Assembly: GCF_003464595.1 (NCBI RefSeq)
Contig: NZ_QRZF01000021.1
Coordinates: forward strand, 305-64,304
Reading direction: 5' to 3'
Length of the DNA stretch: 64,000 nucleotides
From: Bacteroides intestinalis
GTDB taxonomy: Bacteria > Bacteroidota > Bacteroidia > Bacteroidales > Bacteroidaceae
Made by a program: the position numbers and the translations under genes
Part shown: positions 9,028-17,665 of the stretch, in pieces
Layout: each line of letters starts with the position of its first letter
How positions within the stretch are numbered: the first letter of the stretch is position 1
Notes under the pieces: model-generated
What the model was told of the DNA's origin: nothing
Databases searched by the model: none
What the model saw: only the letters and a program-made list of their open reading frames with translations

Positions 9028-9888
9028 ATGATAGATAGGAAACATCTTTCGCAACGTATTGCATTCGGAACATTCCGTTTGCTGAGCCTGACAGTGGTGG
9101 GGATACTCTTTGCCATTCTCGGCTTCATTATATATAAAGGTGTGGGAGTTATCAGCTGGGAGTTCCTGACTACTGCCCCCACGGACGGTATGACGGCAGG
9201 AGGTATTTTCCCCGCCATTGTCGGAACATTCTATCTGATGATAGGCAGTGCCCTGTTTGCCTTCCCGGTAGGAGTGATGAGTGGAATCTATATGAATGAA
9301 TATGCACCGAAAGGCTGGGTAGTCCGGTTCATCCGTATGATGACAAACAACCTGAGCGGTATACCTTCCATCGTTTTTGGTCTATTCGGTATGGCTTTAT
9401 TTGTTAACTATATGGGATTTGGCGATAGTATCCTGGCCGGTTCACTTACGTTGGGATTGCTGTGTGTACCTTTAGTTATCCGTACCACAGAGGAAGCGTT
9501 GAAAGCCATTCCCGATACTCTGCGTGAGGGAAGCCGTGCGTTGGGGGCCACTAAGTTGCAGACCATCTGGCACGTTATTCTGCCTATGGCGATGCCTAAT
9601 GTGATTACAGGTCTTATTCTGGCTCTGGGACGTGTTTCCGGCGAGACTGCACCTATCCTGTTTACTTGTGCTGCTTATTTCCTTCCGCAACTCCCTACAA
9701 GTATACTCGACCAGTGTATGGCATTGCCTTATCACCTGTATGTTATTTCTACCAGTGGCACGGATATGGATGCCCAGCTTCCGCTGGCTTATGGCACTGC
9801 TCTGGTCTTAATCGTAATCATCCTTTTGGTAAACCTTCTGGCGAATGCTTTGCGGAAGTATTTCGAGAAAAAAGTAAAGATGAACTAA
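9028..9888 (+). CDS. pstA: phosphate ABC transporter permease PstA
   Basis: The 286-residue protein has six membrane segments and the permease loop [21 protein letters not shown] near residues 168-188, which contacts Pst[15 protein letters not shown] around residue 110 is typical of PstA. It lies 27 bases after pstC and 22 bases before pstB, in one operon. Confidence 0.95.
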   Translation: MIDRKHLSQRIAFGTFRLLSLTVVGILFAILGFIIYKGVGVISWEFLTTAPTDGMTAGGIFPAIVGTFYLMIGSALFAFPVGVMSGIYMNEYAPKGWVVRFIRMMTNNLSGIPSIVFGLFGMALFVNYMGFGDSILAGSLTLGLLCVPLVIRTTEEALKAIPDTLREGSRALGATKLQTIWHVILPMAMPNVITGLILALGRVSGETAPILFTCAAYFLPQLPTSILDQCMALPYHLYVISTSGTDMDAQLPLAYGTALVLIVIILLVNLLANALRKYFEKKVKMN

Positions 9889-9910
9889 CAGGAATAAAAC
9901 AGTAAACAAA

Positions 9911-10666
9911 ATGATTGGTAAAATAGAAGCAAATAATGTAAACTTCTGGTATGGAGATTTCCATGCTTTGAAAGGTATCAGCATGTCGATAGAAGAACGT
10001 TCGGTAGTAGCATTTATCGGACCTTCGGGATGTGGCAAATCTACTTTCCTCCGGTTGTTCAATCGCATGAACGATCTTATTCCGAATACCCGCCTGACAG
10101 GTGAGATTCATATCGACGGAGAGAATATCTATGGAAAAGATATTCAGGTAGATGAACTTCGCAAGAAGGTAGGTATGGTATTCCAACGTCCTAATCCTTT
10201 CCCGAAAAGCATCTTTGAGAATGTAGCCTATGGACTTCGTGTGAATGGCGTGACAGACAGTAGCTTCATCCGCCAGCGTGTAGAAGAATCCCTGAAAGGG
10301 GCAGCTTTGTGGGATGAGGTAAAGGATAAACTGAAAGTTTCTGCCTATGCACTTTCCGGCGGACAGCAGCAGCGTCTTTGCATAGCTCGTGCCATGGCTG
10401 TATCTCCCTCCGTGTTACTGATGGACGAACCGGCTTCTGCACTCGATCCCATTTCTACGGCTAAGGTAGAAGAGCTTATTCACGAACTGAAAGAGCAGTA
10501 TACGATTGTTATCGTTACACACAATATGCAGCAGGCTGCACGCGTTAGTGATAAAACAGCGTTCTTTTATCTGGGGCAAATGGTGGAGTTTGACGATACC
10601 AAGAAAATATTTACGAACCCCGATAAAGTGGAGACTCAGAATTACATTACGGGACGCTTCGGGTAG
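9911..10666 (+). CDS. pstB: phosphate ABC transporter ATPase PstB
   Basis: The 251-residue ATPase powers phosphate import. Walker A is GPSGCGKST at residues 37-45, the Q-loop lies in [19 protein letters not shown], the signature is [16 protein letters not shown], and Walker B is [13 protein letters not shown]. Length and motif order are standard for PstB. Confidence 0.97.
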   Translation: MIGKIEANNVNFWYGDFHALKGISMSIEERSVVAFIGPSGCGKSTFLRLFNRMNDLIPNTRLTGEIHIDGENIYGKDIQVDELRKKVGMVFQRPNPFPKSIFENVAYGLRVNGVTDSSFIRQRVEESLKGAALWDEVKDKLKVSAYALSGGQQQRLCIARAMAVSPSVLLMDEPASALDPISTAKVEELIHELKEQYTIVIVTHNMQQAARVSDKTAFFYLGQMVEFDDTKKIFTNPDKVETQNYITGRFG

Positions 10667-10675
10667 GCATTTGTT

Positions 10676-10714
10676 TCCCGGCGTGAAACAAAAAGGAACC
10701 TCGGGCTTCCTTTA
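10676..10714 (+). promoter_or_regulatory. hairpins between pstB and phoU
   Basis: Two small stems lie in the 82-base gap: TTGTTTC with GAAACAA, then AAAGGAA with TTCCTTT around CCTCGGGC. They could lower read-through into phoU or protect the upstream mRNA end. No long T run follows, so full termination is unlikely. Confidence 0.4.
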
Positions 10715-10748
10715 ATTGATGATACAAGTAATCTTAAAATAGAAATTT

Positions 10749-11444
10749 ATGGTAAAGTTTATCGAATCGGAACTCGTCTTGCTGAAAAAAGAAATAGACG
10801 AAATGTGGACCTTAGTATATAACCAGCTCGACAGGGCAGGGGAGGCTGTGCTGACCTTTGACCGTGAACTGGCGCAACAGGTACTGGTACGCGAACGTCG
10901 TGTGAATGCCTTGGAATTGAAGATAGACAGCGATGTTGAAGATATCATTGCTTTGTATAATCCTGTAGCCATCGACCTGCGCTTTGTGCTTGCCATGCTG
11001 AAGATCAATACGAATCTGGAGCGTCTTGGTGACTTTGCCGAGGGCATTGCCCGCTTCGTTCTGAATTGCAAGGAACCGGTTCTTGATCCGGAACTTCTGA
11101 AACGATTGCGCCTGGAAGAAATGCAAGGACAGGTACTTGCTATGCTGGAGCTTGCCAAGAAAGCTCTTCAGGAAGAAAGTCAGGATCTGGCGACTTCGGT
11201 ATTTGCCAAAGATAATTTATTGGATGAAATCAATGCAGAAGCTACTACTGTTTTAGCAGACTACATTGCCCAGCATCCTGAGACTGTACTGACCTGTTTG
11301 AACCTGGTAAGTGTGTTCCGTAAGTTGGAGCGTTCCGGCGACCACATCACTAACATTGCAGAAGAAATAGTCTTCTTTATCGATGCAAAAGTGTTAAAAC
11401 ATAGCGGAAAAACAGACGAACATTACCCTTTAACTAAGAAATAA
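10749..11444 (+). CDS. phoU: phosphate signalling protein PhoU
   Basis: The 231-residue all-helical protein has the two PhoU repeats, each with the metal-binding E-x-x-x-D type pattern (LERLGDFAEGIARF near residue 95 and KLERSGDHITNIAEEI near 200). PhoU links PstSCAB transport to the PhoR sensor and damps the response when phosphate is plentiful. It is the last gene of the pst operon. Confidence 0.95.
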   Translation: MVKFIESELVLLKKEIDEMWTLVYNQLDRAGEAVLTFDRELAQQVLVRERRVNALELKIDSDVEDIIALYNPVAIDLRFVLAMLKINTNLERLGDFAEGIARFVLNCKEPVLDPELLKRLRLEEMQGQVLAMLELAKKALQEESQDLATSVFAKDNLLDEINAEATTVLADYIAQHPETVLTCLNLVSVFRKLERSGDHITNIAEEIVFFIDAKVLKHSGKTDEHYPLTKK

Positions 11445-11588
11445 GCTCTTTTTTAGATAAAATTTAGTGTTTGTTAGAAAAATGATATATATTTGTCCAC
11501 TGAAAACGATTGCGGGTGTAGAAAGGCTACATAAGTGGTAATAAAACCAAAGAAATTTCAAAAAGATGTTATAAGACATGTTTTTAAA

Positions 11589-11621
11589 TTTGGTAAGTAT
11601 CTCGAAAAGCCGCTATATTTG
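11589..11621 (+). promoter_or_regulatory. Bacteroides-type promoter of the candidate small RNA
   Basis: TTTGG at 11589 and TATATTTG at 11614-11621 are 21 bases apart, a full match to the -33/-7 consensus. Transcription would start near 11628. Confidence 0.7.
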
Positions 11622-11627
11622 CAGCGT

Positions 11628-11720
11628 TATCCTGAAAACAATCTTTTTACCTTAAAAAAAAACTAATACCTATTGAAAACTGAAAAATGGGGCTTTGTGA
11701 AAAGCTCCATTTTTTTTGTA
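11628..11720 (+). ncRNA. candidate small RNA of about 90 nucleotides
   Basis: A strong promoter ends at 11621 and a strong terminator hairpin (AAAATGGGGCTTT with AAAGCTCCATTTT, then a T run) lies at 11684-11720. Between them is no start codon with a sensible reading frame. A transcript of about 90 bases would be released well before ribE. I do not recognise its family. It could also be a terminated leader, but ribE has its own promoter-like element at 11817. Confidence 0.5.
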
Positions 11721-11770
11721 CCTATGTCTCATTTATTTCGTATCTTTAGAGAAGATAAACTGCATCTCGG

Positions 11771-11802
11771 CAGAACTTTTTCATGCAAGCATGAAAGTTC
11801 TG
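11771..11802. repeat. inverted repeat upstream of the ribE promoter
   Basis: CAGAACTTT and AAAGTTCTG flank a TTCATG/CATG core; the stem is interrupted only by two extra T. It ends 15 bases before the TATCTTTG element (11817-11824) and could be an operator. Confidence 0.45.
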
Positions 11803-11871
11803 CGCTCAATTTGCATTATCTTTGTACCACCAGAATGAGGAATTGTAAATCACTAAATTATAAATTGACTT

Positions 11872-12474
11872 ATGTTTTCCGGAATAGTAGAAGAATGCGC
11901 CACCCTCGTGGCATTGGTAAAAGAACAAGAGAACGTACACTTCACGTTCAAGTGCTCATTTGTAAATGAATTGAAGATAGACCAAAGTGTGTCTCACAAT
12001 GGTGTGTGCCTTACGGTAGTCAGCATGACGGAGGATTCCTATACGGTTACTGCCATGAAGGAAACATTGGAACGTTCCAATCTTGGGCTTCTGAAAGTCG
12101 GGGATGTAGTGAACGTAGAACGCAGCATGATGATGAACGGCCGTCTGGACGGGCATATTGTGCAGGGACATGTGGACCAGACTGCCACTTGCATGAATGT
12201 GGAAGATGCCGAAGGGAGTTATTACTTTACCTTCCGGTATGCTTTCGATAAGGAAATGGCCAAGCGTGGATATATCACGGTAGACAAAGGTTCGGTAACC
12301 GTGAACGGGGTAAGCCTGACAGTGTGCAACCCGACAGACGATACTTTCCAGGTAGCTATTATTCCTTACACTTTTGAGCATACGAACTTCCACGATATCA
12401 AAGCGGGCAGTGTAGTGAATCTCGAATTTGATATTATCGGCAAGTATATCAGCCGGATGATACAGTTTAACTAA
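11872..12474 (+). CDS. ribE: riboflavin synthase, alpha chain
   Basis: The 200-residue protein converts two molecules of 6,7-dimethyl-8-ribityllumazine to riboflavin. It shows the two tandem lumazine-binding barrels of the family: MFSGIVEE with VSHNGVCLTV in the first half and GSVTVNGVSLTV in the second half, joined by GRLDGHIVQGHVDQ. Cytoplasmic. A TATCTTTG element lies 48 bases upstream. The nitroreductase, probably a flavoenzyme, follows after only five bases, so product and user are co-transcribed. Confidence 0.96.
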   Translation: MFSGIVEECATLVALVKEQENVHFTFKCSFVNELKIDQSVSHNGVCLTVVSMTEDSYTVTAMKETLERSNLGLLKVGDVVNVERSMMMNGRLDGHIVQGHVDQTATCMNVEDAEGSYYFTFRYAFDKEMAKRGYITVDKGSVTVNGVSLTVCNPTDDTFQVAIIPYTFEHTNFHDIKAGSVVNLEFDIIGKYISRMIQFN

Positions 12475-12479
12475 TAGAT

Positions 12480-13019
12480 ATGGAAGATTTTCTGAAGTTA
12501 GTTGCTTCCCGGCAGAGCGACCGTGCTTATGATATGAGCCGTCCCGTTGAGCCTGAGAAGCTGGAACGGATATTGGAAGCTGCCCGTCTGGCACCTTCGG
12601 CTTGTAATGCGCAGCCGTGGAAGTTTGTTGTAATCAATGATCCGGAGCTTTCCGTCAAAGTAGGTAAGGCTACTGCCGGATTGGGGATGAATAAGTTCGC
12701 TAAAGATGCTCCTGTACACATTTTGGTGGTGGAGGAATCAATGAACGTAACTTCATTTCTGGGTGCAAAGATTAAAGACAAGTATTTCCCTTTAATAGAT
12801 ATTGGCATTGCTACTGCTCATATCACATTGGCTGCAGAGAGTGAAGGGTTGGGCTCTTGTATTCTCGGTTGGTTTGATGAGAAAGAAATCAAGAAGCTGA
12901 CCGGTATTCCGTCTTCCAAGCGCTTGTTGTTGGTTATCACCATTGGCTATTCCGTGAAAGAGAAGCGGAAGAAAGCAAGAAAGCCGAAAGAAAAGGTGGT
13001 TTCTTACAATAAATACTGA
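12480..13019 (+). CDS. nitroreductase-family flavoprotein
   Basis: The 179-residue protein has the nitroreductase fold signs: RQSDRAYDMSRPVEPEKL, the FMN-contacting LAPSACNAQPWKFVV near residues 36-50, and GLGSCILGWFDEKEIKK near 125. Such enzymes reduce nitro compounds, quinones or flavins with NAD(P)H; the substrate here is not readable from sequence. The C-terminus ends in a very basic run of K and R. It is the second gene after ribE. Confidence 0.88.
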   Translation: MEDFLKLVASRQSDRAYDMSRPVEPEKLERILEAARLAPSACNAQPWKFVVINDPELSVKVGKATAGLGMNKFAKDAPVHILVVEESMNVTSFLGAKIKDKYFPLIDIGIATAHITLAAESEGLGSCILGWFDEKEIKKLTGIPSSKRLLLVITIGYSVKEKRKKARKPKEKVVSYNKY

Positions 13020-13020
13020 T

Positions 13021-13107
13021 TTAGTGATTAGCGGTAAGTGATAAGTGATTAGCAACGCGACCATAGCGCAACTTGCTAATCACTTATCACTTACCGCTAA
13101 TCACTAA
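13021..13107. repeat. 35-base perfect stem-loop (convergent terminator class)
   Basis: Arms 13021-13055 and 13073-13107 are perfect inverted copies around a 17-base loop. Each arm itself contains the word GTGATTAGC twice. The loop carries ATAGCGCA (13063-13070), shared with other long hairpins in this window. It sits between two converging genes and probably ends both transcripts. Confidence 0.85.
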
Positions 13108-13108
13108 T

Positions 13109-14425
13109 TTACAGGTCTTTCAGCAGTACATGGCTCGCACTCTTATAATACTCCTCGCGTGCTTTCATCAGCACATCCCATTGATCGCTGAATTCTTTTT
13201 CCTTATCGATCTTGAAATCTTCCGAACCGTGCGTATCCAGTCTGTCCAACAATAGTGCGACATTCATTTTGTTGATGTCCATTGCAGGCTGATAACCGAT
13301 TACCTCGTCTTTTTCATCTACCACTTCATGCAGCAGGTTGATTTCCTGTAGCTCGTATAGCACCTGATGCGTCAAGCGGATAGGAATCTGACATTCTTCG
13401 GACATTTCTTCGGCAGTGTACGGCTTAATATTCTCTTCAAACCGCTTGGCTATAAGAGACATGATAAGAATGGAAACAAAGTCCCGGAACCTTCTGCTGA
13501 TATTTTTGGTATCCTTGTCAAAGCTGAAATTCCGGATGTTTTGTCCTGCATAGGTCAGCTCTGCACCAAACAGGCAGATGGTCCATGATATCTGAAGCCA
13601 AAGCAGAAATAAAGGGAGTGCGGCAAAACTACCATAAATGGCATTATAGCGCGATACCCATAGCTGACCACTGATATAGAGAAACTGGAATGCCTGGTGT
13701 GCCGTTCCTGCAAGGATTCCTGAGATGAGTGCAGGCTTAAACCTTACTTTGGTATTCGGCATATAGATGTACAGTCCCGTGAACATAAACCACGTCAGTA
13801 CGAAAGGTATCAGGCGTATCAGGAACTTCAGGATAGGAGCCAGCAGAACAAAGTCTTCTATGTACTTTAAGCTGGTAGACATGAAGATAGAGAGGCCACC
13901 CGAAATTACAATCAATATAGGCATCAGTAAGAACATGGAGAAGTAGTCCGTGATTTTACGGTACATACTCCGCGCTTTTTTTATTTCCCAAATACGATTG
14001 AACGTGATTTCAATGCTGCTGATCAGGTTGATAACCGTCCATAACAACATGATTAAACCCACTCCGATGAATATGCCACTCTTGGTTTGCGACAGGTAAG
14101 AATTGACAAACTGCAGGATTACTTCCGTCGTTTGATTGTGTCCTCCAAATCCCATTCGTACTTGGCTTTCCATAAGATTGTCGAAGCCGAATCCGCGTGC
14201 GATGGCAAACAGGATGGCAAGAATGGGAACAATGGCGAGCAGTGTGCTGTAAGTCAGTGCAGAAGCTTTGTTTACCAGTCTGTCTTTGGTGAAACGGTTA
14301 ATGCAGAGATAGATCGTTTTGATAATATTATAGAGGGAGAAGGTCGTTTTAGTGACTTCGTCCTCCGTAATACGCCAAATGTCGTATGTCAGGAATTTCC
14401 AAAGAGCAGTAATACGTTTATTCAT
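13109..14425 (-). CDS. YihY/BrkB-family membrane protein
   Basis: The 438-residue protein has a short N-terminus, then the YihY core of six membrane helices from about residue 40 to 300, with KASALTYSTLLAIVPILAIL near residue 55 and YAIYGSFAALPLFLLWLQISW near residue 265. The last 120 residues are cytoplasmic and include a winged-helix-like stretch (YTAEEMSEECQIPIRLTHQVLYELQ). Family members were once called ribonuclease BN, which is no longer accepted; the function is unknown. The gene lies directly downstream of rnpB. Confidence 0.88.
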   Translation of the reverse strand: MNKRITALWKFLTYDIWRITEDEVTKTTFSLYNIIKTIYLCINRFTKDRLVNKASALTYSTLLAIVPILAILFAIARGFGFDNLMESQVRMGFGGHNQTTEVILQFVNSYLSQTKSGIFIGVGLIMLLWTVINLISSIEITFNRIWEIKKARSMYRKITDYFSMFLLMPILIVISGGLSIFMSTSLKYIEDFVLLAPILKFLIRLIPFVLTWFMFTGLYIYMPNTKVRFKPALISGILAGTAHQAFQFLYISGQLWVSRYNAIYGSFAALPLFLLWLQISWTICLFGAELTYAGQNIRNFSFDKDTKNISRRFRDFVSILIMSLIAKRFEENIKPYTAEEMSEECQIPIRLTHQVLYELQEINLLHEVVDEKDEVIGYQPAMDINKMNVALLLDRLDTHGSEDFKIDKEKEFSDQWDVLMKAREEYYKSASHVLLKDL

Positions 14426-14453
14426 TCTTCATTATCAGTTCTTCATTAAAAAA

Positions 14454-14857
14454 AAGCAGTCGGTCTGTAAGCCGGGTTCTGTTCCTTGTTTTCAGGAAAA
14501 ATTCTTCATTATTCATTCTTAATTCTTCATTCATCAAGGTGTCCATCATTTATCTGAGCCGTATGTCACCATACAAGCTTTAGCGGTCTACCCTCCGACA
14601 TGGAGCGAGCAGCTCTCATAGCGTCGGTTTACATGACCTTACAACTCCCAAGACGCACAGCCCTTGTGTCGCCACAAGACTGGTAGGCTCTTACCCCACC
14701 TTCTCACCCTTACCGACGCCCGAAGACGCAGGCGGTTGTTTTCTTCTACGTTACTCTACCCTCGCGGACAGCTTTCTGTTAGGAAGTGGGATGCTCTGTG
14801 TTGCCCGGACTTTCCTCGTGCGCCGAAGCGCAAGCGACAGACCGACCAACTGCTTTT
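14454..14857 (-). ncRNA. rnpB: RNase P RNA, bacterial class A
   Basis: Read on the minus strand, the universally conserved block GAGGAAAGTCCGGGC lies near 14807-14822, followed by the AGGGTGAGAAGGTGGGGTAAGAG region. The 3' end carries AGAACCCGGCTTACAGACCGAC, whose end pairs with GTCGGTCTGT at the 5' end to form helix P1. A promoter matching the Bacteroides consensus (minus strand TTTG, 21 bases, TATCTTTG at 14864-14871) lies just upstream, placing the 5' end near 14857. A run of A at 14448-14455 (T on the transcript) follows. One variable arm (about 14497-14535) contains an insertion built of TTCATT words. Exact ends are estimates. Confidence 0.93.
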
Positions 14858-14863
14858 GTTGGG

Positions 14864-14896
14864 CAAAGATACGACTTTTATGCCAGTGGATACAAA
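14864..14896 (-). promoter_or_regulatory. rnpB promoter
   Basis: On the minus strand TTTG, a 21-base spacer and TATCTTTG (14864-14871) match the Bacteroides primary sigma consensus. Confidence 0.75.
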
Positions 14897-15042
14897 ACCT
14901 TGCCGAGTTTTTTACTTCTTCTGAAGAATGAGGCGTTTGTTCCTCCTTTTATTCTTCTTTGCAAGCGGACATAATCAATGTTTTATCTACTCTCTGTCTG
15001 ATCCACATCAACTTCGTACCTGCTCCGTGTCTATACGCTTGG

Positions 15043-15097
15043 ACTTGATACGGACTTGATACGGAGTTGGTACGGTTTTGGTACGGCCTTGATACGG
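15043..15097. repeat. five tandem 11-base repeats
   Basis: ACTTGATACGG occurs twice and is followed by AGTTGGTACGG, TTTTGGTACGG and CCTTGATACGG without gaps, so five units at exactly one helical turn each. The array lies 115 bases before the NlpC/P60 gene. It may be a phased protein-binding site. Confidence 0.75.
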
Positions 15098-15211
15098 AGA
15101 TGGTGGGTTTCATTCTAAAACTATATCTTAATATTCCTGAAAATATATAACCAAAATAGAAATTATTTCTAACTTTGCTAATACTTAATAACCCCCAAAT
15201 CATTTTAGCTA

Positions 15212-16414
15212 ATGAAAAGACTTATTCCTATCGTATCCCTGTTCCTTTTCGCTTCGTTATGTTCGGTGGCTTCGGAAGTCGGGGACAGGACTATTCCTGC
15301 CGATGTGGCACAGTTATCCGACAGCTTGAAACGTCAGTATGCCCCGGACAAACGAGTGGCACTTTTTGATGTAGATTATTCCTTTGCCGGTAAAAATGTG
15401 ATGTTACGTGGTGTAACCACCTCTCCTGAAGCGAAAGCAGCTCTTCTCAATGGATTGTCGAAAGCCAATTATAAAGTGATGGACTGTCTGAAGGTATTGC
15501 CGGACGAGGCTGGGCTGGAAGGAAAAACATATGGTATCATTAATGTATCGGTATCCAATCTTCGTGTAGAACCGGATTTTTCATCCGAAATGATGACGCA
15601 GGGATTGATGGGAATGCCCATCCGCGTGTTGCAACGCGACGGCTGGTATCGCATTCAGACACCGGATAATTACATTGCCTGGGTGCACCGTGTAGGTATT
15701 CATCCGGTCACTAAAGAAGAACTTCATGCCTGGAATGCGGCAGAGAAAATTGTGGTGACTTCTCATTACGGCTTTGTGTATTCCGAACCTAATCAAACTT
15801 CCCAGACTGTTTCTGATGTGGTTGCAGGTAACCGTTTGAAGTGGGAGGGAAGCAAAGGTGCTTACTATAAAGTTGCTTATCCTGATGGACGGACGGGGTA
15901 TATCTCAAAATCCATCTCTATGCCGGAAAGTAGATGGCGTGCTTCCTTGAAGCAAGATGCTGCCAGTATTATCCGTACAGCGCACACATTGATGGGCGTT
16001 CCATATCTTTGGGCGGGTACTTCTTCCAAAGGAATTGATTGTAGCGGTTTCATGCGTACCATTCTGTTCATACATGATATTATCATTCCGCGTGATGCTT
16101 CGCAACAAGCCTATGTAGGCGAACATATCGATATTGCTCCTGATTTTGGTAACCTGCAACCGGGGGATTTGATTTTCTTCGGCCGTAAAGCTACGGCAGA
16201 TCGTAAAGAGCGTGTGGTACATGTGGGAATGTATATTGGGGATAAACGGTTCATTCATTCACAGGGAGATGTGCATGTCAGTAGTTTTGATCCTGCCGAC
16301 GAACTCTTTGATGAATATAACCTCGGACGGCTGTTGTTTGCTACGCGTGTGTTACCTTATATAAATAAGGAAGAATCCCTGAATACAACGGCAACAAACC
16401 CTTATTATGAATAA
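15212..16414 (+). CDS. secreted NlpC/P60 peptidase with SH3 domains
   Basis: The 400-residue protein begins with a signal peptide (MKRLIPIVSLFLFASLCSVAS). Bacterial SH3 domains follow (about 110-170 and 185-235) and then a C-terminal NlpC/P60 domain with catalytic Cys277 in GIDCSGFMR, His337 in VVHVGMYIG and His349 in RFIHSQG. Such enzymes cut gamma-D-glutamyl bonds in cell-wall peptides. The two genes that follow, a dipeptide epimerase and a transglutaminase-like lipoprotein, support a shared role in murein peptide breakdown. A TAACTTTG element lies at 15170-15177. Confidence 0.92.
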   Translation: MKRLIPIVSLFLFASLCSVASEVGDRTIPADVAQLSDSLKRQYAPDKRVALFDVDYSFAGKNVMLRGVTTSPEAKAALLNGLSKANYKVMDCLKVLPDEAGLEGKTYGIINVSVSNLRVEPDFSSEMMTQGLMGMPIRVLQRDGWYRIQTPDNYIAWVHRVGIHPVTKEELHAWNAAEKIVVTSHYGFVYSEPNQTSQTVSDVVAGNRLKWEGSKGAYYKVAYPDGRTGYISKSISMPESRWRASLKQDAASIIRTAHTLMGVPYLWAGTSSKGIDCSGFMRTILFIHDIIIPRDASQQAYVGEHIDIAPDFGNLQPGDLIFFGRKATADRKERVVHVGMYIGDKRFIHSQGDVHVSSFDPADELFDEYNLGRLLFATRVLPYINKEESLNTTATNPYYE

Positions 16415-16459
16415 TCCGTAATTCTCCCATCATCATCTAATAATTTAAAAACGAATCAT

Positions 16460-17626
16460 ATGCAAAACAGAAGAGATTTCCTGAAAACAGCGGCTTTCGC
16501 TGCATTAGGTTCCAGTGTGGCTATTAACAATGTGTTTGCAGGGGAAAGCACCCCGTCTCTGTTCAATATCAATAAAAGTGGTGTGAATGCCAGGATGAAA
16601 TTGCGTTTCTTCCCGTATGAGTTGAAGTTGCGTCATGTATTTACGGTGGCTACTTACTCACGCACCACAACTCCCGATGTGCAAGTGGAGATTGAATATG
16701 ATGGAATTACCGGTTATGGAGAAGCATCCATGCCGCCCTATCTGCAGAAAGAGTTGGGTACAATGGAAAGTGTAATGGCTTTCCTGAAGAAAGTGCAGGA
16801 TGTCATCGGGCAGTTCCCCGATCCTTTCCAGTTGGAAGATATTCTGGCTTATGTGGATAAGCTTTCGCCGGGAGATGCTGCTGCTAAAGCTGCTGTAGAT
16901 ATCGCCTTACATGATCTTGTGGGAAAATTGCTGCAAGCCCCGTGGTATAAGATTTGGGGACTGGATAAGGGCAAAGCCCCTTCTACTACCTTCACTATCG
17001 GTATTGATACACCCGAGGTGGTACGTGAGAAAACGAAGGAATGTGCGGATCAGTTCAATATCCTCAAAGTAAAACTGGGACGTGAGAATGATAAGGAGAT
17101 GATTGAAACCATTCGTTCTGTAACCAGTCTTCCTATTGCCGTAGATGCTAATCAGGGTTGGACGGATAAGCATTATGCCATCGACATGATACATTGGCTT
17201 CATGAAAAAGGAATTGTCATGATTGAACAACCAATGCCTAAGACCCAGTTGGATGACATTGCCTGGGTGACGCAGCAAAGTCCGTTGCCTATCTTTGCCG
17301 ATGAATCTTTGCAACGACTGAGTGATGTGGCTGGTTTGAAAGATGCATTTCATGGTATCAATATTAAGTTGATGAAATGTACAGGTATGCGCGAGGGCTG
17401 GAAGATGGTGACATTGGCGCGTGCTTTGGGTATGAAAGTGATGGTGGGATGTATGACAGAAACATCGTGTGCATGTTCCGCCGCCGCTCAATTCTCTCCT
17501 GCAGTTGATTTTGCCGATCTGGATGGCAATCTGCTTATCGCTAACGACCGTTTCAAAGGAATGGAAGTGATAAAGGGTAAGATTACATTGCCCGATTTGC
17601 CGGGTATCGGAGTTGTGAAACTATAA
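16460..17626 (+). CDS. dipeptide epimerase (L-Ala-D/L-Glu type), enolase superfamily
   Basis: The 388-residue protein starts with a twin-arginine-like signal (QNRRDFLKTAAFAALG), so it is probably exported. The barrel carries the enolase-superfamily residues of muconate-lactonizing-like epimerases: lysines in ILKVKLGRE, Asp in AVDANQGW, Glu in IEQP, Asp in FADESL and the second-side Lys in INIKLMKC. Together these fit epimerisation of L-Ala-D-Glu released from peptidoglycan. The exact dipeptide preference is not readable. The gene lies 45 bases after the NlpC/P60 gene. Confidence 0.88.
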   Translation: MQNRRDFLKTAAFAALGSSVAINNVFAGESTPSLFNINKSGVNARMKLRFFPYELKLRHVFTVATYSRTTTPDVQVEIEYDGITGYGEASMPPYLQKELGTMESVMAFLKKVQDVIGQFPDPFQLEDILAYVDKLSPGDAAAKAAVDIALHDLVGKLLQAPWYKIWGLDKGKAPSTTFTIGIDTPEVVREKTKECADQFNILKVKLGRENDKEMIETIRSVTSLPIAVDANQGWTDKHYAIDMIHWLHEKGIVMIEQPMPKTQLDDIAWVTQQSPLPIFADESLQRLSDVAGLKDAFHGINIKLMKCTGMREGWKMVTLARALGMKVMVGCMTETSCACSAAAQFSPAVDFADLDGNLLIANDRFKGMEVIKGKITLPDLPGIGVVKL

Positions 17627-17665
17627 AGTGGTATTGTCCCATCATCATCTATAAAAATAATCATT

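Larger units (their letters stand above)
11445..11871. other. phoU-ribE intergenic region
   Basis: The gap of 427 bases holds no protein gene that I trust. It contains a complete promoter plus terminator pair (11589-11718) read as a small RNA, an imperfect inverted repeat (11771-11802) and the ribE promoter. No FMN riboswitch consensus is visible before ribE. Confidence 0.6.

Noticed and set aside
11825..11871. FMN riboswitch before ribE
   Set aside because: The leader is under 50 bases and lacks the conserved RFN blocks.
11673..11969. Reading frame overlapping the small-RNA terminator and the ribE start
   Set aside because: It crosses a strong terminator and overlaps ribE in another frame.
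13021..13107. Second invertible switch at the long hairpin
   Set aside because: The spacer is only 17 bases and contains no promoter; it lies between converging genes, so a terminator or repeat role is more likely.
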